37,970 nt of DNA, taken from the NCBI GenBank assembly GCA_016869045.1, contig VGFC01000017.1:1-37970 (forward strand), given 5' to 3'. Below are positions 15,141 to 23,099 of the stretch, piece after piece. The position numbers were made by a program, and so were the translations under genes. Within the stretch, counting starts at the first letter, position 1. The number at the start of each line of letters is the position of its first letter. Below the pieces are notes generated by a model, which was not told the DNA's origin, searched no databases, and saw nothing but the letters and a program-made list of their open reading frames with translations. The DNA comes from Armatimonadota bacterium. Lineage in GTDB: Bacteria; Armatimonadota; Zipacnadia; Zipacnadales; VGFC01.

Positions 15141-16160
15141 TTACGGCGCGCCCTCGCGTGCCGAGTGCCCGTTGGCGAAGACCACCACGCGTGTGCCGTT
15201 GTGCCACGGCTCTCGGTCCCGCAGCAACCACTCCTCCGACACTACGGGGATCGTCTTCAGCTTCCGTCCGGCGAGCGACGCGTGCCAGAGGTAGCTGACC
15301 CCGGGCTCGGGTTCGGCGCGCCAGATCAGCCGGCCACGCCAGTCCCTGCGCGTCATGTCGCTCGGGCAGAACCAGATCCCGTGGTTCTTCGAATAGGCGT
15401 CCATCGGTCCGCCGCCCAAGGACTTGAGGAGCGGGTCGTGGAGAGGGTCAACCGGGGCCTGACCATACTTCGCGCGGTCTACTCCGAGCAGCTCGAGGCT
15501 GGTTTGCCCGAGCGGCAAGCGGTCGTTGTAGTCCCGCGCGTACATGAGGAACGCGAGGCCCAGCGACTTCTGGTTGCTCATGCAGGAGGCCTCACGGGCG
15601 TGGTCGCGCGCAGGGCGGAGCAGGCCCCAGAAGACCAGGCACGCGACTGCCACCGGCACGAGGGCGCACAGGACAGCGTTGCGCGCCCCGGTGCGCCGGG
15701 GCCGTTTCGGCCAGCCCCAGAGGGCGGCTGCGGCGATCACGCCGCCGTATGCGCCAAACATCACCGCCGTCTGCTCTTCGAGGTAGTACGACATGCTCTG
15801 CAGGTCGTGCAGGACCGGCAACTCCTCCCAGAGGAGGGAGTGGCGAAGCAAGCGCGATAGGGTGAGTTCCAGCCACAGGTTGACGACAGTGGGAAGCGCG
15901 CACATGCATACCGCGGCGAGGATCAGCTCACCCGGACGGACACCGCGGGACACCCGCCCGAACAGCCAGAGGATGATCCCCAGCTCCAGGCCGCCGATGA
16001 GTCCCCACTCGAACCCGAGGACCGGCGCCCCCCACAATGCCGGCAGGTAGCCCGTGCCGTTGAACACCAGCGCGGCAACCAGACATACAGCGGCCCCGGC
16101 CAGCCCGCACAGCAGCCACTGGCCCAGACCCCTGATCCAGCGCGGCTGTCCAGCGGACAT
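15141..16160 (-). CDS. Multi-pass membrane protein with degenerate H-X9-DG domain, paralog 2
   Basis: A 339-residue paralog of the downstream gene, same layout. Several N-terminal membrane segments (WLLCGLAGAAVCLVAALVF, GFEWGLIGGLELGIILWLFG, LILAAVCMCALPTVVNLWL, AVMFGAYGGVIAAAALWGW, VLCALVPVAVACLVFWGLL) precede a soluble domain. That domain has SCMSNQKSLGLAFLMYARDYNDRLP, IWFCPSDMTRRDWRGR, LAGRKLKTIPVVSEEWLLRDREPWHN and ends with HNGTRVVVFANG, so H-X9-N-G replaces H-X9-D-G. Shared blocks with paralog 1 include GVSY/GISY, LAGRKL and EWLLRDREPWHN. The true start is ATG 16160, directly after GGAGGTGAGCAGC. The 514-residue ORF in the track extends antisense over the next gene and is spurious. It is first in a probable operon with paralog 1 and perhaps the Tat protein, and divergent from the beta-propeller gene. 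Function unknown. Confidence 0.75.
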   Translation of the reverse strand: MSAGQPRWIRGLGQWLLCGLAGAAVCLVAALVFNGTGYLPALWGAPVLGFEWGLIGGLELGIILWLFGRVSRGVRPGELILAAVCMCALPTVVNLWLELTLSRLLRHSLLWEELPVLHDLQSMSYYLEEQTAVMFGAYGGVIAAAALWGWPKRPRRTGARNAVLCALVPVAVACLVFWGLLRPARDHAREASCMSNQKSLGLAFLMYARDYNDRLPLGQTSLELLGVDRAKYGQAPVDPLHDPLLKSLGGGPMDAYSKNHGIWFCPSDMTRRDWRGRLIWRAEPEPGVSYLWHASLAGRKLKTIPVVSEEWLLRDREPWHNGTRVVVFANGHSAREGAP

Positions 16161-16268
16161 GCTGCTCACCTCCATCACGTAGGACGCTCCTGCCGCCTTC
16201 GGGCCTCGGTCAAGGTACCACATCGTATCGTGTCGAATGCCTCGTCGATCCCTAAGGAGGACGTTCCC

Positions 16269-17165
16269 ATGCGTCACCTCTTCCTCGCCGCTGCGTGCCT
16301 GCCGATCGCGCACGCGCTCTATGCCCAGGAGGCCGTCACTCACCGCTTCATCTGCGCTGACAACGGGCTGAACAAGGTCTTTGTGGTCGGCCCGGATGGC
16401 AAGATCGAGTGGGACTTCGACGTGCCGGTCGGCCAGGACGTGTGGCGGCTGGCGAATGGCAACCACCTCGTCAGCCACCTCCGCGGCGCGTGGGAGATCA
16501 CGCCTGACAAGCAGATCGTCTGGCGCTACGATTCGCCCGAGGGCACCGAGGTGCACACCTGCCAGCCGCTGGCGGACGGGAACGTGATGGTGATTGAGTG
16601 CGGGACGAGCCGGATCGTCGAGGTGGACCGCGACGGGAAGATCGCAAAGGAGGTCCCGCTGAAGACCTCCACCACGAACGTGCACCTACAGTTCCGCAAC
16701 GGGCGCAAGCTCGCGAACGGCCACTACCTCGTCGCCTTCGTCGGCGAAAACCGGCTGGTGGAGGTCGATGGCGAGGGCAAGGAGGTCTGGAGCTACAACG
16801 CGCCGGGCAACTGCTTCGCCGGCGTCCGCCTACCCGACGGGAACACGGTCATCCCCTGCGGTGATGGGCACAAGCTCGTCGAGATCAACCCGCAGAACGA
16901 GATCGTCTGGCAGATCGACGAGAACGACCTGCCCGGCAACCCGCTGCGCTTCGTCGCGGGCGTCCAGCGCCTCCCGAACGGCAACACAGTCGTCTGCAAC
17001 TGGGGCGGGCATGGCTTCGTCGGCCAGCAACCGCTGATCTTCGAGGTCACGCGGGACAAGAAGGTGGTGTGGGAACTGAGGGACTACGAACGCTTCCGCA
17101 CCGTCTCGCACGTGATGCTACTCGACGTCGAGGGCGATCCGGCGCAGGGGGAGGTGCTGAGGTAG
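16269..17165 (+). CDS. Secreted beta-propeller-like (PQQ/arylsulfotransferase-type repeat) protein
   Basis: A 298-residue protein with a signal peptide (MRHLFLAAACLPIAHALYA, cleavage likely before QE). The mature part is made of repeats of about 40-45 residues in the pattern V-D/G-x2-G-K-x2-W-x-Y/F then R-L-x-N-G-N-x-L/V. Examples are GPDGKIEWDFDVP...RLANGNHLV, DGEGKEVWSYNAP...RLPDGNTVI and NPQNEIVWQIDEN...RLPNGNTVV. I count about six blades, so it probably closes as a six- or seven-bladed propeller. Such proteins bind ligands or act as scaffolds outside the cytoplasm; no catalytic site is evident. ATG 16269 follows AAGGAGGACGTTCCC, a strong ribosome site; the ORF-track start is earlier and unsupported. 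Its stop TAG abuts the 32-bp inverted repeat at 17166 without a spacer. Confidence 0.75.
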   Translation: MRHLFLAAACLPIAHALYAQEAVTHRFICADNGLNKVFVVGPDGKIEWDFDVPVGQDVWRLANGNHLVSHLRGAWEITPDKQIVWRYDSPEGTEVHTCQPLADGNVMVIECGTSRIVEVDRDGKIAKEVPLKTSTTNVHLQFRNGRKLANGHYLVAFVGENRLVEVDGEGKEVWSYNAPGNCFAGVRLPDGNTVIPCGDGHKLVEINPQNEIVWQIDENDLPGNPLRFVAGVQRLPNGNTVVCNWGGHGFVGQQPLIFEVTRDKKVVWELRDYERFRTVSHVMLLDVEGDPAQGEVLR

Positions 17166-17238
17166 GTCGAAATTAGGGACAGGCCCCAATTTCTGACAAG
17201 ACGTCCGTCAGAAATTGGGGCCTGTCCCTAATTTCGAC
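17166..17238. repeat. Perfect 32-bp inverted repeat with 9-bp loop between convergent genes
   Basis: Arms 17166-17197 and 17207-17238 are exact reverse complements over 32 bases, separated by AAGACGTCC. Both strands begin GTCGAAATTAGGGACAGG. The sequence fills the space between the propeller stop (17163-17165) and hemC, and the right arm contains hemC's final codons and TAG stop. There is no T-run, so it is not a classic intrinsic terminator, although an RNA hairpin of this size could still end transcription in both directions. Its sequence style (AATT plus GGGGCCTGTCCC) recalls REP-like elements moved by REP-associated tyrosine transposases; none is encoded here. Confidence 0.92.
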
Positions 17239-18130
17239 CCAAAAGCTCGTCGGCCCCCATCTCGCGCAGTTGCGCGACGACGGCCTCCGGCGTGTCTCCC
17301 GAGGTGCGGAGCAGCTTGTCGCCCTGCAGGTCCGATACCATCGCCCGGATACGCAACGTGCCGTCGTTGGCCTCCGCCAGCACCCCCATCGGGACCTGGC
17401 AGCTCCCGCCCAGTGCGGCGATGACGTGGCGCTCGGCCTCGGCGCAGATGCGCGAGTCCCGGCAATCGAGGCCCGCAAGAAGCTCGCGGGTTGCCCCGTC
17501 GTCGGCTCGCGCTTCGAGGCAGAGAATCCCCTGACCGGCGGCGGGCAGGCAGACGTCGGGATCGAGGTGCTCGGCGATCCACTCGGTGCGGCCGAGGCGG
17601 ATGAGGCCCGCGGCGGCGAGCACGACCGCGTCCGCCTGGCCGAGCCGCATCTTGCGGATGCGCGTGTCTACGTTGCCCCGAATCGGCGTGAACTGCAGGT
17701 CGGGGCGAGCGTGCCGTAGCTGCGCCGTGCGCCGGAGGCTGCTGGTGGCGATGACGGCACCGGGCGGAAGGTCAGCCAGCCGGCGGTCGTTCCGGCTGAC
17801 AAGCACGTCCCGGGGATCCTCACGCGGAGGGAACGCGGCGAGGATCAGGCCGGGCGGCTGCTCGGTCGGCACGTCTTTGAGGCTGTGGACTGCCAGGTCG
17901 ATCTCCCCGGCGAGGAGGGCGTTCTCGATCTCGGTGACGAATAGCCCCTTGCCCCCGACCTGGCTGAGGGCGCGGTCGAGGATCCGGTCACCCTTCGTCG
18001 TGATGGTGACGAACTCGACCGTCAGGCCGGGATGCAGGCGGCTCAGCTCCCCCGCGATCCAGCCGGATTGCGCGAGGGCGAGCGCGCTGCCACGAGTCCC
18101 GATGCGCAGGTGGGGGGCGTTCGCAGACAT
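17228..18130 (-). CDS. hemC: Hydroxymethylbilane synthase (porphobilinogen deaminase)
   Basis: A 300-residue cytoplasmic enzyme that condenses four porphobilinogens to hydroxymethylbilane in tetrapyrrole (heme, siroheme, B12) synthesis. Recognisable motifs are LRIGTRGSALALAQ at the N-terminus, TTKGDRI, GKGLFVTEIENALLAGEIDLAVHSLKDVPT, ATSSLRRTAQLRHARPDL, RGNVDTRIRK and PAAGQGILCLE. The cysteine in AALGGSCQVPMG is the conserved attachment site of the dipyrromethane cofactor. ATG 18130 begins at the family's usual N-terminus; the track start adds about 60 unlikely residues. The last codons and TAG lie inside the 32-bp inverted repeat, so the C-terminus (ELLGRN) has been set by that element. No other heme gene is nearby. 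The ribosome site is weak. It is divergent from the sulfatase gene. Confidence 0.96.
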   Translation of the reverse strand: MSANAPHLRIGTRGSALALAQSGWIAGELSRLHPGLTVEFVTITTKGDRILDRALSQVGGKGLFVTEIENALLAGEIDLAVHSLKDVPTEQPPGLILAAFPPREDPRDVLVSRNDRRLADLPPGAVIATSSLRRTAQLRHARPDLQFTPIRGNVDTRIRKMRLGQADAVVLAAAGLIRLGRTEWIAEHLDPDVCLPAAGQGILCLEARADDGATRELLAGLDCRDSRICAEAERHVIAALGGSCQVPMGVLAEANDGTLRIRAMVSDLQGDKLLRTSGDTPEAVVAQLREMGADELLGRN

Positions 18131-18264
18131 GTCCGAAGAGTTACAACGAGCGAGAGCCGGCGTGCGTTCCGCAGCGGAGTCACGAAGTACTGCGTGCCTG
18201 TAACCTGCCCGGCTCGGCGTGGCACCTATGCAAGCGACGGGATACCCAAGGGAGGGCCATGACG

Positions 18265-19806
18265 ATGCCTCGTGAGCCTCACGTACTCGGCCGCCGTGAG
18301 TTCCTGACACTGGTCGGCGCTGGGGCCGCCGCTTTGTCGGTACCCCGGCGCCTGCCGGCCCAGGCCGAGCCGGCCAGACGCCCCAACATCATCGTCATCC
18401 TCGCCGATGACCTTGGGTATGGCGGCGTGGGCGTCCAGGGCTGCACGGACATCCCGACGCCGAACATCGACTCGATCGCGCAGAATGGCGTGCGCCTGAC
18501 GAACGGGTACGTCTCCTGTCCGGTCTGCAGCCCGACGCGCGCGGGTCTGATGACCGGCCGGTATCAGCAGCGCTTCGGGCACGAGCACAACCCCGGCCCG
18601 CCGCAGTCCGCGGACACCAACTTCGGCCTGCTGGCTACCGAGACGATCCTGCCGGAGCACCTGAAGGCCCACGGCTATGCGACGGGGATGTTCGGCAAGT
18701 GGCACCTGGGCTACTCGGGCGACTCGGTGCCGACGAAGCGCGGCTTCGATGAGTTCTACGGGTTCCTCGCAGGCGCGCACCCCTACGTCCCGGGGCAAGT
18801 GGACCCGGCGAACCCGATCATGCGAGGCACGGAGCCCGTCGAGGCGCCCGAATACCTCACCGACGCCTTGGCCGCCGAGGCCTGCAGCTTCATCGAACGC
18901 CAGGCCGCGGGGCCGTTCTTCCTGTACCTGCCCTTCAACGCCGTGCACGCCCCCCTTCAGGCGACGGACAAGTACCTGGCGCGCTTCGCCGGCATCGCCG
19001 ACGAGAAGCGACGCACGCACGCCGCCATGCTCTCCGCGATGGACGACGCCGTCGGGGCGGTCATCGGCAAGCTGCGTGACCTCGGCCTGGAGGAGAACAC
19101 GCTCGTCTTCTTCATCAGCGACAACGGCGGCCCCACGCCGTCCACGACCTCCAGCAACCTGCCCCTGCGGGGCTACAAGGGGGAGACCTGGGACGGCGGC
19201 ATCCGCGTCCCGTTCATGGCCCAGTGGAAGGGTCGCCTGCCCGCCGGCAAGGTCTACGACCTCCCTGCGATCGCCCTCGACGTGCTCCCTACCGCCGTCA
19301 CGGCGGTGGGTGGCGCCATCGAGGCGGGCTGGAACCTCGACGGCGTCGATCTCGTACCCTACCTGTCGGGGGAGAAGACCGAGGCGCCGCACGAGGACCT
19401 CTACTGGCGCTTCGGTGAGCAGTGGGCCATCCGCAGGGGCGACTGGAAGCTGGTGCTGGCCCGGGGCCTGACGACGCCCGCGCTGTACAACCTCACCCAG
19501 GACATCAGCGAGACGACCGACCTTGCGGCTACTGAGGCGGCCAGGCTCGCCGAGCTTCAGCAGGCCTACGACGAGTGGAACGCACAGCTCATCCCGCCAC
19601 GCTGGACGCGGCAGACGGGAGGGGCGGCCGGCGGCGGTGGCGCGGGGGCGCAACGCCTCCGGCAACTCGACGCGGATGGTGACGGCAAGCTCTCCGCGCA
19701 GGAGCTGGGCCGCCCGCGCCTCTTCCGCCGTCTCGACACGAACGGCGACGGTTTCGTGACCGCAGACGAAGCCGGGAACGCCCTCAGAGGGCGACGGGCG
19801 CGGTAG
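18265..19806 (+). CDS. Tat-exported Cys-type sulfatase with C-terminal EF-hand pair
   Basis: A 513-residue sulfatase of the alkaline phosphatase superfamily. The N-terminus carries a twin-arginine signal (LGRREFLTLVGAGAAALSV). The metal site starts with NIIVILADDLGYGG. The catalytic motif is CSPTRAGLMTGR with the cysteine near residue 88, which must be converted to formylglycine. Further motifs are GMFGKWHLG, FFLYLPFNAVHAP and FFISDNGGP. It should hydrolyse sulfate esters, probably of polysaccharides, outside the cytoplasm. After a Gly/Ala-rich linker the last 45 residues hold two EF-hand loops (DADGDGKLSAQE and DTNGDGFVTADE). ATG 18265 lies nine bases after AAGGGAGG; ATG 18259 is only three bases away from it and is less likely. 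Its stop is three bases from the convergent yjbQ stop. No maturase gene is visible here. Confidence 0.95.
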   Translation: MPREPHVLGRREFLTLVGAGAAALSVPRRLPAQAEPARRPNIIVILADDLGYGGVGVQGCTDIPTPNIDSIAQNGVRLTNGYVSCPVCSPTRAGLMTGRYQQRFGHEHNPGPPQSADTNFGLLATETILPEHLKAHGYATGMFGKWHLGYSGDSVPTKRGFDEFYGFLAGAHPYVPGQVDPANPIMRGTEPVEAPEYLTDALAAEACSFIERQAAGPFFLYLPFNAVHAPLQATDKYLARFAGIADEKRRTHAAMLSAMDDAVGAVIGKLRDLGLEENTLVFFISDNGGPTPSTTSSNLPLRGYKGETWDGGIRVPFMAQWKGRLPAGKVYDLPAIALDVLPTAVTAVGGAIEAGWNLDGVDLVPYLSGEKTEAPHEDLYWRFGEQWAIRRGDWKLVLARGLTTPALYNLTQDISETTDLAATEAARLAELQQAYDEWNAQLIPPRWTRQTGGAAGGGGAGAQRLRQLDADGDGKLSAQELGRPRLFRRLDTNGDGFVTADEAGNALRGRRAR

Positions 19807-19809
19807 CCG

Positions 19810-20232
19810 TCACTCCCCGACGATCTTCACGAGCACGCGCTTCGCTCGGCGGCCGTCGAACTCGCCGTAGAAGACCTGCTCCCACGGACCGAAGTCGAGT
19901 TTCCCCTTCGTGATCGCGATCACCACCTCGCGCCCCATGATCTGGCGCTTGTGGTGAGCATCGCCATTGTCCTCGCCAGTGCGGTTGTGGCGATAGCGGT
20001 CCGGCGAGGGGTCGAAGGGCGCGAGCTCCTCCAGCCAACGCTTGTAGTCCTCGTGCAGCCCCGGCTCGTCATCGTTGATGAAGACCGAGGCGGTGATGTG
20101 CATCGCGTTCACGAGGCACAGGCCCTCCTGAACCCCGCTCTCGGCCACCGCCTTCTCCACTTCCCGCGTGATGTTGACGAACCCCATCCTCTGCGGGATG
20201 TTGAGCGTGAGGTGCTGAGTCAGCGATTTCAT
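19810..20232 (-). CDS. yjbQ: YjbQ/UPF0047 family protein
   Basis: A 140-residue protein of the YjbQ (UPF0047, secondary thiamine-phosphate synthase-like) family, full length. Conserved features are [39 protein letters not shown], a histidine- and aspartate-rich [13 protein letters not shown], and the final [26 protein letters not shown]. The family forms small trimeric beta-barrel-like proteins with metal-binding histidines. Some members show weak thiamine-phosphate synthase activity, but the physiological role is unsettled. ATG 20232 follows AGGAGG by five bases; the track start is an adjacent TTG. It is nine bases downstream of the GNAT gene and surely co-transcribed with it. Confidence 0.92.
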   Translation of the reverse strand: MKSLTQHLTLNIPQRMGFVNITREVEKAVAESGVQEGLCLVNAMHITASVFINDDEPGLHEDYKRWLEELAPFDPSPDRYRHNRTGEDNGDAHHKRQIMGREVVIAITKGKLDFGPWEQVFYGEFDGRRAKRVLVKIVGE

Positions 20233-20241
20233 CAATGCCTC

Positions 20242-21192
20242 CTACCGCAGGGCTTTCACGTACGTCCGACACTCGCGGACGAAGCGATAGCCGAGTTTCT
20301 TGTACAGCTCGACCGCGGGCTGGCGGGCATATTGCGTGACGATGCAGTTCGGTTCCACGGCGCGCCGCTTCAGGTAGTTGAGGCAGGCGACCATGACGGC
20401 CTCCCCGAGCCGCTTCCGGCGCTCCTCCTCGAGGACGCCGACCCATTCCACGAGCGCGCCGCTCGGGCGCTGCAGCTCCGGGTCGTGGAACCACACGATT
20501 GCGCCCGCCATGCCGACCTTCCGGCCGTCATGCTCGACGAAGAACCACCCGTTCGGCTCGAAGTTGGGCAGGCCGCCGAAGCGCCCCATGAACCACTCGG
20601 GGGTCGCGCTGCCGCGGAAGACCTGTCGATGCAACTCACACCACACAACCTCATCACCGGGCCGGAAGCTGACGATTCGATAGCCCGGAGGCAGGGGGGG
20701 CTCGCGCGGCGTCCACCGCCCGATGTCGATGATCCAGGTCGTGTTCATGTGGTCCGGCTCGCGGACCTCGAAGCCGCTGGCCTCGAACAGCCGACAGGCC
20801 GGCTCGTAGCGGCTGTCCACGAAGGGCCCGGTCTGCAGCCGCTCCACAGCCTGCCCGCGCGCCGACTCCTGGCACGCCCCCAGCAGCCTTCGCGCGCACC
20901 CTTTGCGCCTGTGCGCGGGGATGGTGGCGACGAAGTCGATCACCCCACGCGGCTCTCCGTCGGCCCGATGCCACGAGGCTGCCGACACCAGGCGCCCGCC
21001 ATCATACGCGAGCAGCGTCTCCGCCCCCTGAGCCTCGCCCGCCTCGAGGCCGGCCTCCGTGAACTCGGGGTAGTCCGGCCCCTCCACGCCGACCGGCGGC
21101 AGCGCGCATAGGTCGGCGTACGCCGCGTTGAGGAAGCGCCCCACCTCCGCCCGCATCGCGGGGGTGTATCGAACCGTCTCGCAGGCCTTCAT
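20242..21192 (-). CDS. Double-domain GNAT N-acetyltransferase
   Basis: A 316-residue protein with two GNAT-like halves. The first half has VIDFVATIPAHRRKGCARRLLGA (about residues 85-108), where R-R-K-G-C-A resembles the acetyl-CoA-binding R/Q-x-x-G-x-A loop. The second half has VEWVGVLEEERRKRLGEAVMVACLNYL near residues 245-272 and ends with the typical QPAVELYKKLGYRFVRECRTYVK. Both halves therefore retain a recognisable acetyl-CoA motif. The acceptor substrate is unknown. ATG 21192 is preceded by GAGGAG at seven bases; the track start is a GTG too near that site. It is the first gene of a two-gene unit with yjbQ and divergent from the metal efflux operon. The 230 bases between them hold no gene I can support. 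Confidence 0.88.
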   Translation of the reverse strand: MKACETVRYTPAMRAEVGRFLNAAYADLCALPPVGVEGPDYPEFTEAGLEAGEAQGAETLLAYDGGRLVSAASWHRADGEPRGVIDFVATIPAHRRKGCARRLLGACQESARGQAVERLQTGPFVDSRYEPACRLFEASGFEVREPDHMNTTWIIDIGRWTPREPPLPPGYRIVSFRPGDEVVWCELHRQVFRGSATPEWFMGRFGGLPNFEPNGWFFVEHDGRKVGMAGAIVWFHDPELQRPSGALVEWVGVLEEERRKRLGEAVMVACLNYLKRRAVEPNCIVTQYARQPAVELYKKLGYRFVRECRTYVKALR

Positions 21193-21421
21193 GGGCACTC
21201 CTCATCATGGAACGCCGGCGCCGAACGTCGGGCGTCGTTCGCCGTCGTCGGCCTCAATGCCTCCGAAGGCGTCAGGAGCGGTTCGCGCAGGAAGCCGACC
21301 ACGTGCGGTGCTCGTCGCGCTGCGGGGCCGCGCAAGTGGCCGCCTGGGAGCGCACGAGCGTCTCTGAGGGGGAACCCCACGCCAACGACGAACGTTGCAC
21401 GTCCCAGAACCCTCCAAGGTG

Positions 21422-21787
21422 GTGCCCTCGCTGAAGTCGCTCGCGTATGCAGCGATCCTGTGCGTCGCGATCGGTCACATGCACTGCGCGTGTCCAGGAC
21501 CCGCGGCCGCCCAGGCGGCTGTGCGCGTTGCGGACGACGCCGCTCGCTCCTGCCACTGTGACTGCCCCACCGACGAGCCGTGTCGCCCGGCCCAGTGGTG
21601 CCCCTGCCATGCCGCAGCCAGACCGTCGGCCCACCGCTTCGGAGCCCTTGCGGGCGCGGTGGCGTTAGTCGTCAGCTCCGAACGTCCCGGTCCGCCCGCC
21701 GTCTCCGCTCTCGCTACCCCCTCTCGTCACTTGCCCTCTTCCGTCTTGCCTCGGCCGCAGGCCCGCTGGCGCGCGCCCCCGGCGTAG
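21422..21787 (+). CDS. Small Cys/His-rich exported protein preceding the metal efflux operon
   Basis: A protein of about 121 residues with no firm family. A hydrophobic N-terminus (SLKSLAYAAILCVAIGHMHCACPG) could be a signal or membrane anchor. Next comes a Cys/His cluster, SCHCDCPTDEPCRPAQWCPCH, with six cysteines and two histidines in 21 residues. A second hydrophobic stretch (FGALAGAVALVVS) and a proline-rich tail ending ARWRAPPA follow. The tail and the C-x-C spacing recall small DUF2946/CopL/CzcI-like proteins encoded near copper and zinc efflux genes, but I cannot confirm homology. The position 88 bases before the TolC-like gene supports a periplasmic metal-binding or sensing role. The start is uncertain: tandem GTGs at 21419 and 21422 follow CAAGG, and the track uses a TTG at 21395. 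Confidence 0.6.
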   Translation: MPSLKSLAYAAILCVAIGHMHCACPGPAAAQAAVRVADDAARSCHCDCPTDEPCRPAQWCPCHAAARPSAHRFGALAGAVALVVSSERPGPPAVSALATPSRHLPSSVLPRPQARWRAPPA

Positions 21788-21875
21788 CCCCGTCGCGCCG
21801 TCACCTCGTCCTGCGACTTGACCGCCCGCCCCGCGCGGCGCGGACCGTGCGACGTCTACCCCCGAGGAGCACGCC

Positions 21876-23099
21876 ATGTGTGGGGTCCTTGCCGGACTGA
21901 TTCTGACGTGGAGCGGCCCTGTCCGTGCCGAGACGGCGCTCGCGTTGACCGCCGAGGAGGCCGTCGCCCGAGCCCTCGACGCCAACGCGCGGCTTGGTGT
22001 GCAGGCGGCCGAACTGGCGGCCGCACAGGCCGAGGCCAAAGCGGCCGGCAAGCCTGAGCCACTGCGCCTGGCCCTGTCGCCCGCCTCGATCATCCAGGAG
22101 CTGGAAGCCGCCGTTTCCGCCGTTCTCGACCTCAGCGGACGGCGCAAGTGGGCCTCGCGCGCTGCCCGGCACGAGCTTGCCGCGGCGGTTGCGGGCAATG
22201 AGGAGTTCCGGCTCGAACTCGCCGCCGGCGCGCGAGCGACCTACTGGGAGCTGCGCCTGGCTCAGGAGCGGGTGGGGCTGGTCGGCGAGCAGGCGGTTCT
22301 GGCCCAGAGGACGCGCGATGCGGCGGCCCGACTCGTCGAAGCCGGGGTGGGCCGGCGAATCGACCTCGACCGCGCTGGGAATGACCTGGGAGAGGCGCAG
22401 CTCGCACAACAGGTTGCCGCGGCCGAGGTGCGTCAGGTGCAGTCGAGGCTGGCGCTGCTGCTCGTGCTGCCACCTGAGACGGAACTGACGGCCACGGACG
22501 CGATCCCAACTGAGGCGCCGAGGCCGGCGCCCGGACCGGAGCTGCAGGCACAGGCTTTGGCTTCGCGGCCGGCGATGGTGCGCGTCGATCGACTGGCCCG
22601 GGCGGCGCTGGCACGCATCGGGATTGCGGGAGCGGAGCGAAAGCCCGACCTGGAGTTGTCGCTTGCGCGGGAAGAAGGTGTGAACTTCGGTCGGGCGCTG
22701 CTGGACCTGCCGCTGATCGACTTCGGGACGATCAGGCACGGGAGGCGAGCCGCTCGGGCGCGCGCTGACGCGGCCCTGGCCGAGGTGAAGGTCGTCGAGG
22801 CCGACATCCGCCAGGAGGTGCAATCGGCGGCGGATGCGCTAGCCGCAGCCTCCGCACAGGAGGCGCGGCTGACGGCGGAGCTGATCCCGCAGCAGACCGA
22901 CATCGTCGCGCGACTGCAACGCGGCTACGAGGCGAGGTCGGTCAGTCTGCTGGACGTGCTGGAAGGCGAAGCGACACTGCAGGAGCTGCGACTGAAGTGG
23001 CTGGAGGCGGTCGGTGACCGCCTGGAGTCCCAGACGCGCCTGGAGCGGGCCATCGGCGCGGCTACGGAGGAGACTGAAGATGACGGCAATCGTGAGTAG
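21876..23099 (+). CDS. czcC: CzcC/CusC-like outer membrane factor of the heavy-metal RND pump
   Basis: A 407-residue TolC-family outer membrane factor. A short signal (MCGVLAGLILTWSGPVRA) precedes LTAEEAVARALDANARLGVQAAELAAAQAE, the start of the first OEP repeat. The second repeat begins around EVRQVQSRLALLLVLPPE and includes the long helices up to LERAIGAATEE. Three copies would form the exit duct of the RND pump. ATG 21876 follows GAGGAG by six bases. Its last 20 bases overlap the adaptor gene, so translation is coupled. It is only distantly similar to the TolC protein of the ABC exporter at 11149-12498, so each pump appears to have its own duct. The symbol reflects operon position and family; the metal is not proven. 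Confidence 0.88.
   Translation: MCGVLAGLILTWSGPVRAETALALTAEEAVARALDANARLGVQAAELAAAQAEAKAAGKPEPLRLALSPASIIQELEAAVSAVLDLSGRRKWASRAARHELAAAVAGNEEFRLELAAGARATYWELRLAQERVGLVGEQAVLAQRTRDAAARLVEAGVGRRIDLDRAGNDLGEAQLAQQVAAAEVRQVQSRLALLLVLPPETELTATDAIPTEAPRPAPGPELQAQALASRPAMVRVDRLARAALARIGIAGAERKPDLELSLAREEGVNFGRALLDLPLIDFGTIRHGRRAARARADAALAEVKVVEADIRQEVQSAADALAAASAQEARLTAELIPQQTDIVARLQRGYEARSVSLLDVLEGEATLQELRLKWLEAVGDRLESQTRLERAIGAATEETEDDGNRE

Noticed and set aside
21193-21421. Small ORFs in the divergent region before the metal efflux operon (21128-21367 plus, 21207-21434 plus, 21189-21380 minus)
   Set aside because: None has a convincing ribosome site or domain, and two overlap flanking genes. 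I treat the 230 bases as a divergent promoter region in which I cannot place a specific site.
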